A stretch of DNA of 8,768 nucleotides, from assembly GCA_020029455.1 (NCBI GenBank), contig JAIBJH010000239.1, forward strand, positions 1-8,768, in the 5' to 3' direction. Source of the stretch: Hyphomicrobiales bacterium (GTDB lineage: Bacteria > Pseudomonadota > Alphaproteobacteria > Rhizobiales > Aestuariivirgaceae). Within the stretch, counting starts at the first letter, position 1; every line of letters begins with the position of its first letter. The position numbers were made by a program, and so were the translations under genes. The notes beneath the pieces were generated by a model. It saw nothing but the letters and a program-made list of their open reading frames with translations. It was not told the origin of the DNA and ran no database searches. Shown one piece after another: positions 1-6,865 of this stretch.

Positions 1-1523
1 CGACCTTGGCCTTCGCCGAAGTCGTCTTCAACCGCGGCAATTCCGCCGATCCGGAATCGCTCGACCCGCACAAGACCTCAACGGTCTACGAAGCTCATAT
101 TCTGCGTGACCTGTTCATGGGATTGATGGTCCACGACGCCAAAGCCAACCTCCAACCGGGCGCCGCCGAAAGCTACACGGTTTCCGATGATGGCAAGGTT
201 TATACCTTCAAGATGCGCCAGGGCGCCACTTGGTCTGACGGCACGCCCGTTACCGCCGGTGATTTCGTTTTCTCCTGGCAGCGCGCCGTCGATCCCGCCA
301 CGGCCAGCGAATACGCTTACATGCTGGCTCCCGTCGTCAATGCGGAAGACATTACAGCCAACAAGAAGAAACCCGATGAACTGGGCGTCAAGGCCATTGA
401 TGATTCAACATTCGAGGTGACGCTCAATGCCGCAACACCTTACTTCCCTGAATTGCTGACCCACCAGGTTTCCTACCCGGTAAGCAAGGCCAATGTGGAG
501 AAATTTGGCAAGGATTTTGTCAAGCCCGGCAACTATGTCTCGAACGGCGCCTACATGCTGGCTGAATTCGTGCCCAATGACCACGTCAAGGTCGTCAAGA
601 ACCCAAAGTTCTATGACGCTGCCAATGTTCAGATTGACACGGTGAATTTCATCCCGACGGAAGACCGTTCCACCGCCATGAAGCGCCTTGAAGTGGGCGA
701 ACTCGATTCAAACGATGACATTCCGACTGAGCAACTGGCCGATCTGCGCGCCAAGTTCGGTGATCAGGTGAGGATCGGGCCCTATCTCGGCACCTACTAC
801 TATGTCTTCAAGATCGACAAGGCGCCCTGGGAGAATGTGAAGCTCCGTCATGCGGTGTCCATGGCCATTGACCGAGACTATCTGGCCGACAAGGTGTGGA
901 GCAACACCATGGTACCGGCCTATGGCTTCGTGCCACCGGGCATTAGCGGCTACGAGACGAAGCTTACGGAATATGCCGAAAAGCCCCAGCTTGATCGCGA
1001 GGATGAAGCCAAAAAGATTCTGACGGAACTTGGTTATGGCCCCGACAAGCCGCTCAAGATGGAAATCCGCTACAACACCTCGGAGAACCACAAGAACACG
1101 GCTGTTGCCATCCAGGAACAGTTGAAGCCGCTGGGCATCGAAGTCTCTCTTCTCAACACCGACACCAAGACTCACTACGCACACTTGGAACAGCACGGCG
1201 ATTTCGACATCGCCCGCGCAGGTTGGATTGCCGACTACAAGGATCCATCCAACTTCCTCGACTTGTGCAAGACTGGCACCGGCAACAACTACAGCGGCTA
1301 CAGCAATGCTGATTACGACAAGCTGCTGGCAGAAGCCGCCGTGTCACCAGCCGATGTCCGCATGACGAAGCTCTCAGAGGCAGAGGCAATCGGTGTCGCC
1401 CGTGATCTGTGTGTGGTACCGCTTCTCTACTACGGCTTCCACACCATCGTGATGAAGTCCGTCAAGGGCTGGGAAGACAACGTCATGGACGTGCATCCCT
1501 CCCGCTTCCTCCGGAAAGAATAG
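1..1523 (+). CDS. oppA: Oligopeptide ABC transporter periplasmic binding protein OppA (5' partial)
   Basis: Substrate-binding protein of the SBP_bac_5 (cluster C) family. It captures oligopeptides in the periplasm and delivers them to the OppBC channel. The reading frame is open from the left edge of the window, so the true start and signal peptide lie upstream; the TTG at 6 is not a credible start. Mature-like sequence begins at once (EVVFNRGNSADPESLDPHK), matching the family N-terminus, followed by the usual LRDLFMGL segment. Other family hallmarks are WSDGTPVTAGDFVFSWQR, the central LRHAVSMAIDRDYLADKVW, GDFDIARAGWIADYKDP, and the C-terminal PLLYYGFHTIV and VMDVHPSRFL. The roughly 505 visible residues fit the usual 530-540 residue total minus a signal peptide, and I see no internal gap. 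It heads an opp operon, although oppB and oppDF behind it are broken. The family assignment is firm; the exact ligand (peptide, murein peptide or other) cannot be read from sequence. Confidence 0.93.
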   Translation, partial: TLAFAEVVFNRGNSADPESLDPHKTSTVYEAHILRDLFMGLMVHDAKANLQPGAAESYTVSDDGKVYTFKMRQGATWSDGTPVTAGDFVFSWQRAVDPATASEYAYMLAPVVNAEDITANKKKPDELGVKAIDDSTFEVTLNAATPYFPELLTHQVSYPVSKANVEKFGKDFVKPGNYVSNGAYMLAEFVPNDHVKVVKNPKFYDAANVQIDTVNFIPTEDRSTAMKRLEVGELDSNDDIPTEQLADLRAKFGDQVRIGPYLGTYYYVFKIDKAPWENVKLRHAVSMAIDRDYLADKVWSNTMVPAYGFVPPGISGYETKLTEYAEKPQLDREDEAKKILTELGYGPDKPLKMEIRYNTSENHKNTAVAIQEQLKPLGIEVSLLNTDTKTHYAHLEQHGDFDIARAGWIADYKDPSNFLDLCKTGTGNNYSGYSNADYDKLLAEAAVSPADVRMTKLSEAEAIGVARDLCVVPLLYYGFHTIVMKSVKGWEDNVMDVHPSRFLRKE

Positions 1524-1537
1524 CAGCAAACTGTGTT

Positions 1538-1569
1538 GCACCGCCGTTGCCGATAGGCTGCGGCGGTGC
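1538..1569 (+). other. Intercistronic hairpin between oppA and oppB
   Basis: A perfect 9-bp stem is formed by GCACCGCCG (1538-1546) and CGGCGGTGC (1561-1569). Inside it a second 3-bp stem, GCC/GGC, closes a GATA loop (1549-1558). The hairpin starts 14 nt after the oppA stop and ends 15 nt before the oppB ATG. No T-run follows, so it is not a classical intrinsic terminator. Its position fits stem-loops that protect binding-protein mRNA or reduce read-through, giving more binding protein than permease, as in the malE-malF gap. The structure is read directly; the role is inferred. Confidence 0.6.
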
Positions 1570-1584
1570 CACTGGGGCAGGGCC

Positions 1585-2455
1585 ATGCTGCGCTATACAT
1601 TCCGAAGGTTGCTCACGGCAATTCCAACGCTTTTTGCCGTCGTCGCCATTTCTTTCTTCCTGATGCGCGTGGCGCCGGGCGGCCCCTTCAATCAGGAAAA
1701 GGGACTGCTTCCCGTCATCAAGGCCAATCTGGAACGCACTTTCGGCCTCGATCAGCCGCTCTGGATGCAGTTCTTCACTTATCTGAAGAACCTGCTGCGT
1801 GGTGATTTCGGCCCCAGCTACAATGCAGCTCGGCGCTTCCGCTTTGGTGCTGGCGCTTATCATCGGTTGCGCCATGGGCGTTGCGGCGGCGCTGCGCCAG
1901 AACAGCGGGGTCGACTACGGCGTGACCGCACTTGCCACTGCAGGCAGCACCATACCCACATTCGTCATAGCACCATTCTACCAGCTCATTTTTGCGCAGA
2001 TGCTGTTCCTTGTGCCAGTTGCTGGTTGGGGTGGCGGCGCACTCATAAACAAGATCGGCCCCATCATTACGCTCTCGCTTCCCTTCATCGCGATATTCGC
2101 CCGCCTCATGCGCGGCTCCATGATCGAAGCGCTGAACAGTCACCATATCCGCACCGCGCGCGCTCTCGGTCTCTCGGACTTTTCCGTCGTGATCCGCCAT
2201 GCCATGCGCGGCGCGCTTCTGCCCATCGTCTCCTATGCTGGCCCCGCCGCCGCCGCCCTCATGACGGGCTCCATCGTGGTGGAATCGATTTTCCAGATTC
2301 CAGGTGTCGGCCGGTACTTCTATGCAGCCGCGCTGAACCGCGACTATACGTTGGTCATGGGCACTGTCGTGGTGATCGCCGTTTTCACCATCCTCTTCAA
2401 CCTGATTGTCGATCTGCTCTACGCCGTTGTCGACCCCCGGGTGCGCTATGAGTGA
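1585..2455 (+). pseudogene. oppB: OppB permease subunit, broken by an internal frameshifting deletion
   Basis: Inner-membrane permease of the oligopeptide importer (BPD_transp_1 family). The ATG at 1585 gives a typical OppB start (MLRYTFRRLLTAIPTLF), the first membrane segment at about residues 10-29, and the family motif LRGDFGPSY ending at 1821. Homology then jumps to another frame at MQLG (1823 onward) and continues to a TGA at 2453-2455. That part carries the coupling loop (IRTARALGLSDFSVVIRHAM), ESIFQIPGVGRYF and LYAVVDPRVRY. From memory, Escherichia coli OppB has about 19 residues between the corresponding PSF and KLG positions; here only 4 nt remain. The two fragments total about 289 residues against 306, so about 50 nt are missing, not a multiple of three. 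The lost piece is the end of the large periplasmic loop before membrane segment 2. The upstream frame runs on as nonsense to 2451. A GTG at 1799 could start a 218-residue core fragment, but nothing suggests it is used. The frame change is certain; whether it is biological is not. Confidence 0.88.
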
Positions 2456-3560
2456 AGCCGTCATCGTCGCCAAGGGAAGAAGCCTCTGGGTCGATGCCTG
2501 GATGCGCCTCAAGGCGAACAAGGCCGCCGTGGTGAGCGCCATCTATCTCGTCCTCATGACGCTCGCCTGCATCATCGGACCCAGCCTCACCGGGCATCAG
2601 TTCACAACGATTTATGGTGACTACGTCAGAACGCCACCCAGTTTCTCGCCCTATCCCAAGGAAGACATGGTTCAGAAGGCCATTGACGATGTCACCAAGC
2701 GCGCCCGCATGAACCTCGAAAGCTGGAAGCTTGATGGTGACCGCGCCGTGATGACCTTCACAAGCGCAAGGCCCATCGACGAGCGCAGCACCCGCTACAT
2801 CGACCGCTCCGACACCTTCGAGGATTCACGTGTCGACGAAAAATCCGCCGATGGCCTCAAGATGGTGTTCAGCGCCAAGGTGCAGCAGCTCCACTTCTAC
2901 TTTGGCACCGACAATGTGGGCCGCGATCTCCTGACCCGCACGCTCATGGCGGGCCGCGTTTCGCTGGCGATCGGCCTTCTCGCGGGGCTCGTCGCCGTGG
3001 TGATCGGCGTTATCTATGGTTCAGCGTCCGGCTTCATCGGCGGCAAGACCGATGAGGTGATGATGCGCATCGTCGATATTCTCTATGCGCTGCCCTTCAC
3101 ATTCTTTGTCATCATGCTGGTGGTTTTCTTCGGCCGCAATTTCATCCTCATGTTCCTTGCGGTCGGCGCCGTACTCTGGCTCGACATGGCGCGCATCGTC
3201 AGGGGCCAGGCCCTGTCCATCAAGCGCCAGGAATATGTGCAAGCCGCAGAAGCACTGGGCGTCAGTACAACGGGAATCCTCTTCCGCCACATCATCCCGA
3301 ACCTCTTGGGTCCCGTCGTCATCTACATGACACTGCTGGTGCCTCAGGTCATCATTCTCGAAAGCTTTCTCTCCTTCCTGGGGCTCGGCGTGCAGGAACC
3401 CATGGCCAGCTGGGGCGTGCTTATTTCGGCTGGCGCCAAGAACATCGACACTGCCACTTGGCTTTTGATCTATCCCTCCATCTTCCTCATCTCCACGCTC
3501 TTCGCCCTGAACTTCATCGGCGACGGCCTGCGCGATGCCCTCGATCCGAAGGACCGCTGA
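2448..3560 (+). CDS. oppC: Oligopeptide ABC transporter permease OppC
   Basis: Second inner-membrane channel subunit of the Opp importer, 370 residues. I chose the ATG at 2448 because it overlaps the oppB stop by 8 nt (ATGAGTGA), a translational-coupling layout, and because it gives the expected cytoplasmic N-terminus (WVDAWMRLKANKAAVVS) before membrane segment 1 (about 27-46). FGTDNVGRDLLTR (about 152-164) opens the BPD_transp_1 core. Further membrane segments lie at about 172-194, 208-228, 232-248, 290-312 and 338-358. The EAA loop that contacts the ATPase is at about 262-289 (EYVQAAEALGVSTTGILFRH). The C-terminus (NFIGDGLRDALDPK) is classical. The protein is about 70 residues longer than E. 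coli OppC because of a charged, probably periplasmic insert at about 50-150. The gene has no internal break, unlike its neighbours. Family assignment is firm. Confidence 0.94.
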   Translation: MSEAVIVAKGRSLWVDAWMRLKANKAAVVSAIYLVLMTLACIIGPSLTGHQFTTIYGDYVRTPPSFSPYPKEDMVQKAIDDVTKRARMNLESWKLDGDRAVMTFTSARPIDERSTRYIDRSDTFEDSRVDEKSADGLKMVFSAKVQQLHFYFGTDNVGRDLLTRTLMAGRVSLAIGLLAGLVAVVIGVIYGSASGFIGGKTDEVMMRIVDILYALPFTFFVIMLVVFFGRNFILMFLAVGAVLWLDMARIVRGQALSIKRQEYVQAAEALGVSTTGILFRHIIPNLLGPVVIYMTLLVPQVIILESFLSFLGLGVQEPMASWGVLISAGAKNIDTATWLLIYPSIFLISTLFALNFIGDGLRDALDPKDR

Positions 3561-3561
3561 G

Positions 3562-5024
3562 ATGTCCGGAGCTGTTCTTTCATTGAAAGACGTGCGGGTG
3601 ACCTTCTCCACACTCGACGGCGAAGTGGAAGCTGTGAAGGGCGTTACCCTCGAAGTGGGGCGCGGCGAGACCCTGGCTATCGTCGGTGAATCAGGTTCAG
3701 GCAAGAGTCAGATGATGATGGCGGTCATGGGTCTCCTCGCCCGCAATGGCAGCGCATTGGGCGAAGCCAATTATGCGGGCCGCAACCTGATTGGCATGGA
3801 CAAGAAGACTCTGAATCAGGTCCGTGGCCGCAAGCTCACCATGATCTTCCAGGAACCTATGACTTCGCTCGATCCGCTCTACACCGTGGGTAGCCAGATC
3901 ATGGAGCCGCTGATGCAGCACCGCGGGCTTTCAAAGTCCGAGGCCCGCGCCCACGCCGTGGAAATGCTGGAACTGGTGAAGGTGCCGGAAGCCCGCCGCC
4001 GCATGGACTCTTATCCGCATGAGCTTTCCGGCGGCCAGCGCCAGCGTGTGATGATCGCTATGGCCCTCGCCAATGATCCTGATGTGCTGATAGCCGATGA
4101 GCCGACGACTGCGCTCGACGTCACCATACAGGCGGAAATCCTCGACCTCATGGCGGAACTGCAGAAGCGCATCGGCCTTGCCATCATCTTCATCACCCAT
4201 GATCTCAACATTGTGCGCCGCATCGCTGACCGCGTTGTTGTCATGCGCAAAGGCGAGGTGGTCGAACAGGGCAAGACATCGGCCATCTTCAAGAAACCGA
4301 AACACGCCTATACCAAGGCCCTAATCGATGCAGAGCCGAGCGGACGCAAGGAACCGCCGCCGAAGTCCGCGCCCCTATTGCTCTCCGCCAAGGATATGCG
4401 CGTCACTTTCCGGCTGGGCGGCGGCTGGTTCGGCGAACCGCTATTCGAAATCAATGCTGTGGATCGGGTTTCCGTCTCGCTCTGCCAGGGCCAGACTATT
4501 GGCATTGTCGGTGAATCGGGTTCGGGAAAATCCACGCTCGCCCGCGCCATCCTGCAATTGCTGCCGGGCGAAGGCTCTGTTGTTTTCAATGGTCGCGCCA
4601 TTTCGGGTTTGGAATCCCGCGCCATGCAGCCGCTGCGCCGTGAAATGCAGATCGTGCTGCAGGATCCCTTCGGTTCCTTGAGCCCGCGCCTCACCGCTGG
4701 CCAAATCATTTCGGAAGGCTTGCTTGTCCATGAGCCGTCGATCACTTCGGCTCAGCGCGACAAGAGAGCAGCACAGGCCATGGTGGAGGTAGGCCTCGAT
4801 CCTGCCACGCGTAGCCGTTATCCCCATGAATTCTCTGCAACCTGTCCTATCTCTTCATTTCACATGATCTTGCGGTGGTGCGTGCCATGGCCGACCACAT
4901 CATGGTGATGAAGAACGGCAAGCTGGTGGAGCAGGGCTCGCCCGACGAGGTGATCGACAATCCCGCCGATCCTTACACCAAGCGCCTCATGGCTGCCGCC
5001 TTCGGCGCGCATGCGCGGCACTGA
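3562..5024 (+). pseudogene. oppDF: Fused OppD-OppF ATPase, second domain broken by an internal frameshifting deletion
   Basis: Two ABC ATPase domains in one gene, powering the Opp importer at the cytoplasmic face. The start is the ATG at 3562, one base after the oppC stop, with GAAGGA (3548-3553) as ribosome binding site 8 nt upstream. Domain 1 (OppD) is complete: Walker A GESGSGKS at 42-49, Q-loop FQEP at about 96-99, signature SGGQRQ at about 156-161, Walker B VLIADEP at about 175-181, and switch His in THD (about 212-214). A linker at about 255-270 leads to domain 2 (OppF), with Walker A GESGSGKS at about 317-324 and Q-loop LQDPF. After RYPHEFS (ending 4836) homology moves to another frame at NLSYLFISHDL (4839 onward) and runs to TGA 5022-5024. 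The expected signature, Walker B and D-loop, about 47-49 residues, are absent. The total of 1463 nt is not a multiple of three. The unshifted frame instead ends at 4908. As written, domain 2 could not hydrolyse ATP normally. Such fused OppDF proteins, normally about 530-540 residues, are common in Rhizobiales relatives. Confidence 0.88.
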
Positions 5025-5038
5025 CATCGGAGCATCTG

Positions 5039-5581
5039 ATGAATCTTGATTTCATCGCCATTGGTCGCAATCCGCCCAAGGAAGTGAATGTTGTGGTCGA
5101 AGTGCCGGTTGGCGGCGAGCCCATCAAATATGAAATGGACAAGAAGGCGGGAACGCTCGTGGTGGACCGCTTCCTCTATACATCGATGCGTTACCCGGGA
5201 AATTACGGTTTCATTCCGCACACGCTCTCCGATGATGGCGATCCCATCGACGTGCTCGTGGCAAACCAGCGCGGCATCATTCCAGGCGCGGTGATGGCGG
5301 TACGCCCCGTCGGCGTGTTGAAAATGCAGGACGAGGCGGGCGGTGATGAAAAAATTGTTGCAGTGCCCGTGCCGCGCCTCACCCGCCGCTACGAGAACGT
5401 GCGCAACATTGGCGACTTGCCGGAAATCACTCGCCAGCAGATCGAGCATTTCTTCGCCCACTACAAGGATTTGGAAACTGGCAAATGGGTGAATGTCGTC
5501 GGCTGGGGTGATGCCGCTGAGGCCGAGCAAATGATTGTGGACGCCATCGCTAGGGCAAAATCCGAAAAGTTCAAGACTTGA
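5039..5581 (+). CDS. ppa: Inorganic pyrophosphatase (family I)
   Basis: Soluble cytoplasmic enzyme that hydrolyses pyrophosphate to two phosphates, pulling biosynthetic reactions such as nucleic-acid and aminoacyl-tRNA synthesis forward; it needs Mg2+. At 180 residues it matches the usual bacterial family I length of about 175-180. The signature DGDPIDVLV (about residues 66-74) carries the metal-binding aspartates. Other conserved blocks are EPIKYEMDKKAG (nucleophile/phosphate-binding region), DRFLYTSMRYPGNYGFIPHT, RPVGVLKMQDEAGGDEKIVAVP and HFFAHYKDLETGKWV. The ATG at 5039 is preceded by CGGAG (5028-5032) at 6 nt spacing. It begins 14 nt after the end of oppDF, so it may share transcription with the opp operon, although it is a housekeeping enzyme. 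No internal gap or frame change is seen, in contrast to oppB and oppDF. Confidence 0.97.
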   Translation: MNLDFIAIGRNPPKEVNVVVEVPVGGEPIKYEMDKKAGTLVVDRFLYTSMRYPGNYGFIPHTLSDDGDPIDVLVANQRGIIPGAVMAVRPVGVLKMQDEAGGDEKIVAVPVPRLTRRYENVRNIGDLPEITRQQIEHFFAHYKDLETGKWVNVVGWGDAAEAEQMIVDAIARAKSEKFKT

Positions 5582-5616
5582 AACGCCGCCGGGCTTCCCC
5601 ATCTGCAGTCTGTTGC

Positions 5617-5625
5617 AGGAGGAGG
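5617..5625 (+). promoter_or_regulatory. Very strong ribosome binding site for the DUF2852 gene
   Basis: AGGAGGAGG lies 8 nt before the ATG at 5634. It is a near-complete anti-16S match and decides this start over the longer open frame that begins inside ppa at 5535. It is the best Shine-Dalgarno match on the + strand of this window. Confidence 0.75.
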
Positions 5626-5633
5626 TACTGAAT

Positions 5634-6104
5634 ATGCCAGACAACACGACGACCGCTGATTCAATGTCTCACGAATATGGTGCAAGGCGTTGCGGCGGCA
5701 TCAAAAAAAGGCCTTGGTCATGGGCCGAAATCGCCATTGTGGTTGGCGGCTTCGTTGTCTTTTGGCCGCTGGGACTGGTGGCCTTAGGGCTGAAGCTCTT
5801 CAAGGGTGAATTGTGGCGCGGCTCTTCGGAGATCACGTCGCCTTGGAAGGATAAATCGCCACAAGACATGGCACAGAAATGGCACGGCCATTGGCAGGGC
5901 AAGTGGCATCAGTCGTCGAGCGGCAACGCAGCCTTCGATGACTATCGCAAGGCTCAGTTTGAGCGCCTCGAAGAGGAGCGCCGGAAGCTCGAAGAAGAGC
6001 AGAAGGCCTTCGGCGAATATCTTGCCAAGCTGCGGCGCGCCAAGGACCAGGATGAGTTCGACCGTTTCATGGCCGAGCGCAATCCGAAACCAGCCACGGA
6101 ATAA
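5634..6104 (+). CDS. DUF2852 family membrane/coiled-coil protein
   Basis: A 156-residue protein that fits the alphaproteobacterial DUF2852 family, whose function is unknown. After a short polar N-terminus it has one hydrophobic segment at about residues 29-55, including the characteristic FWPLGLVALGLKLF. A Trp/His-rich stretch follows (about 82-92, QKWHGHWQGKWH). A highly charged helix covers about 100-150 (FDDYRKAQFERLEEERRKLEEE, then FDRFMAERNP), probably a coiled coil. This suggests a protein anchored in the inner membrane with a cytoplasmic or periplasmic helical tail; the topology is uncertain. The start is fixed by the strong ribosome binding site at 5617-5625. A run of seven A bases at 5703-5709 lies within the Lys-Lys-Arg codons and could be a slippage-prone site for polymerase or sequencing. 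It follows ppa by 52 nt. Family assignment is from remembered motifs; no function should be inferred. Confidence 0.8.
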   Translation: MPDNTTTADSMSHEYGARRCGGIKKRPWSWAEIAIVVGGFVVFWPLGLVALGLKLFKGELWRGSSEITSPWKDKSPQDMAQKWHGHWQGKWHQSSSGNAAFDDYRKAQFERLEEERRKLEEEQKAFGEYLAKLRRAKDQDEFDRFMAERNPKPATE

Positions 6105-6109
6105 CACCT

Positions 6110-6148
6110 CAGGCGTGGGGCCTTGACGGAAGTCGAGCCCCGCGCTTG
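6110..6148 (+). other. Long GNRA-loop hairpin between the DUF2852 and binding-protein genes
   Basis: A 12-pair outer stem is formed by CAGGCGTGGGGC (6110-6121) and GCCCCGCGCTTG (6137-6148), with two G-T wobbles. After one bulged C (6122), a 5-pair inner stem TTGAC/GTCGA (one wobble) closes a GGAA tetraloop at 6128-6131. It begins 5 nt after the DUF2852 stop and ends 9 nt before the ATG at 6158. No T-run follows, so termination would have to be weak or factor-assisted. It may act as an end-of-operon stem or influence translation of the next gene. The structure is read directly; the role is inferred. Confidence 0.6.
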
Positions 6149-6157
6149 CCTTGGGCC

Positions 6158-6847
6158 ATGGGCAATAAAATTCTGGCCTTGTTGTTTTGCCTGTCCAGCA
6201 TGACGGTGGCAGTTGAAGCTCGCACCCTCGATGATGTGCGCTCCAGCGGCGTTGTGACTTGCGGACTCGATCCAGCAAAATCCGGCTTCTCACAGCGCGA
6301 TGCAAATTTCAATTGGAGCGGAACCTATGTTGATCTCTGCCGCGCCATTGCTGCCGCCGTCTTTGCCGATCCAAAGCACACAAATCTCGTAAGTCTTGCT
6401 CCGGAGGAGCGCATCATCGCTCTCCAATCAGGCGAGATCGATGTGCTGATGCAGACGGAGCCCTTGCAATCCGGAAAGGACTCGGCAGACGGCCTGATGT
6501 GGGTCGTGCCATTTCTGCATGAGAAGAATTCTGGCCTCGCCAGTTATGCGCCCATGGTCCGTCAAGGCGACGACCAATGGTTTCTTGTGGTGCGTGAAGT
6601 GGAATTCCAGCTGATCCGCGCCGCTGTAAACGGGCTGACACAGGCCGCAGCCAAGGCCTATCTGGAGGAAAGCCCGGATGCAGATGCTGACGTCACAAAC
6701 CTTGGTTTGTCAGTAAACTGGCAAGTGAAAGTGGTTGCCGCTGTCGGCAACTACACGGAAATCCTCACCCGCAATTTGGGGGAGGGCGCTGATAAGGGCG
6801 TCAATGCCGTCTGGTCGAAGGGCGGCCTCCACTGGGCGCCGCCTTAA
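6158..6847 (+). CDS. AapJ-like amino-acid ABC transporter binding protein, internally shortened
   Basis: Periplasmic binding protein related to the general L-amino-acid binding protein AapJ (SBP_bac_3). The ATG at 6158 gives a short Lys-containing signal peptide (NKILALLFCLSSMTVAVEA), cleaved near residue 21; an in-frame TTG at 6146 is inside the hairpin and less likely. N-terminal family motifs are VVTCGLDPAKSGFSQRDANFNW, YVDLCRAIAAAVF and IIALQSGEIDVL (to about residue 97). C-terminal motifs are VRQGDDQWF (134-142), GNYTEILTRNLG and NAVWSKGGLHWAPP. Family members are about 340 residues; this one is 229. The region normally lying between the SRDTSLG-like segment and the EPLGPVVRQGDD segment, about 100 residues covering most of the second lobe and hinge, is absent, but the frame is kept. 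The apparent junction is around residues 115-128 (about 6500-6541). No permease or ATPase gene of the polar amino-acid type is nearby. It may be a non-functional remnant, a truncated assembly, or a divergent small binding protein. No convincing ribosome binding site is seen. Confidence 0.75.
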   Translation: MGNKILALLFCLSSMTVAVEARTLDDVRSSGVVTCGLDPAKSGFSQRDANFNWSGTYVDLCRAIAAAVFADPKHTNLVSLAPEERIIALQSGEIDVLMQTEPLQSGKDSADGLMWVVPFLHEKNSGLASYAPMVRQGDDQWFLVVREVEFQLIRAAVNGLTQAAAKAYLEESPDADADVTNLGLSVNWQVKVVAAVGNYTEILTRNLGEGADKGVNAVWSKGGLHWAPP

Positions 6848-6848
6848 G

Positions 6849-6865
6849 ACTGCCTTCAGCGCAGT
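6849..6865. terminator. Weak candidate bidirectional stem-loop between convergent genes
   Basis: ACTGC (6849-6853) and GCAGT (6861-6865) form a 5-bp stem with a 7-nt loop, just after the binding-protein stop and across the stop of the - strand FliO-like gene. The two stop codons are only 8 nt apart. The stem is short and lacks a T-run, so this is a marginal call. Confidence 0.2.

Noticed and set aside
708..1196. Long - strand open frames inside oppA, oppC and cckA
   Set aside because: They are low-complexity antisense frames of GC-rich genes, with no recognisable motifs and opposite to clearly conserved proteins.
1815..1830. Programmed frameshifting or translational bypass in oppB
   Set aside because: No slippery heptamer is present, and the coding sequence for the missing residues is absent rather than skipped.
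1799..2455. A separate 218-residue permease gene starting at GTG 1799
   Set aside because: Its sequence is simply the rest of OppB in the shifted frame; the start has no ribosome binding site and lies inside the upstream oppB fragment.
3682..4536. Repeated Walker A DNA segments in oppDF as a recombination repeat
   Set aside because: The similarity comes from two homologous ATPase domains with different codon use; no long exact DNA repeat is seen.
4826..6530. GAATTC and TGCA motifs near the deletion junctions as a shared cut or recombination site
   Set aside because: GAATTC lies at two of the three junctions but also inside oppA (about 565) and the binding-protein gene (about 6602), and not at the oppB junction. 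TGCA is too short and common to mean anything.
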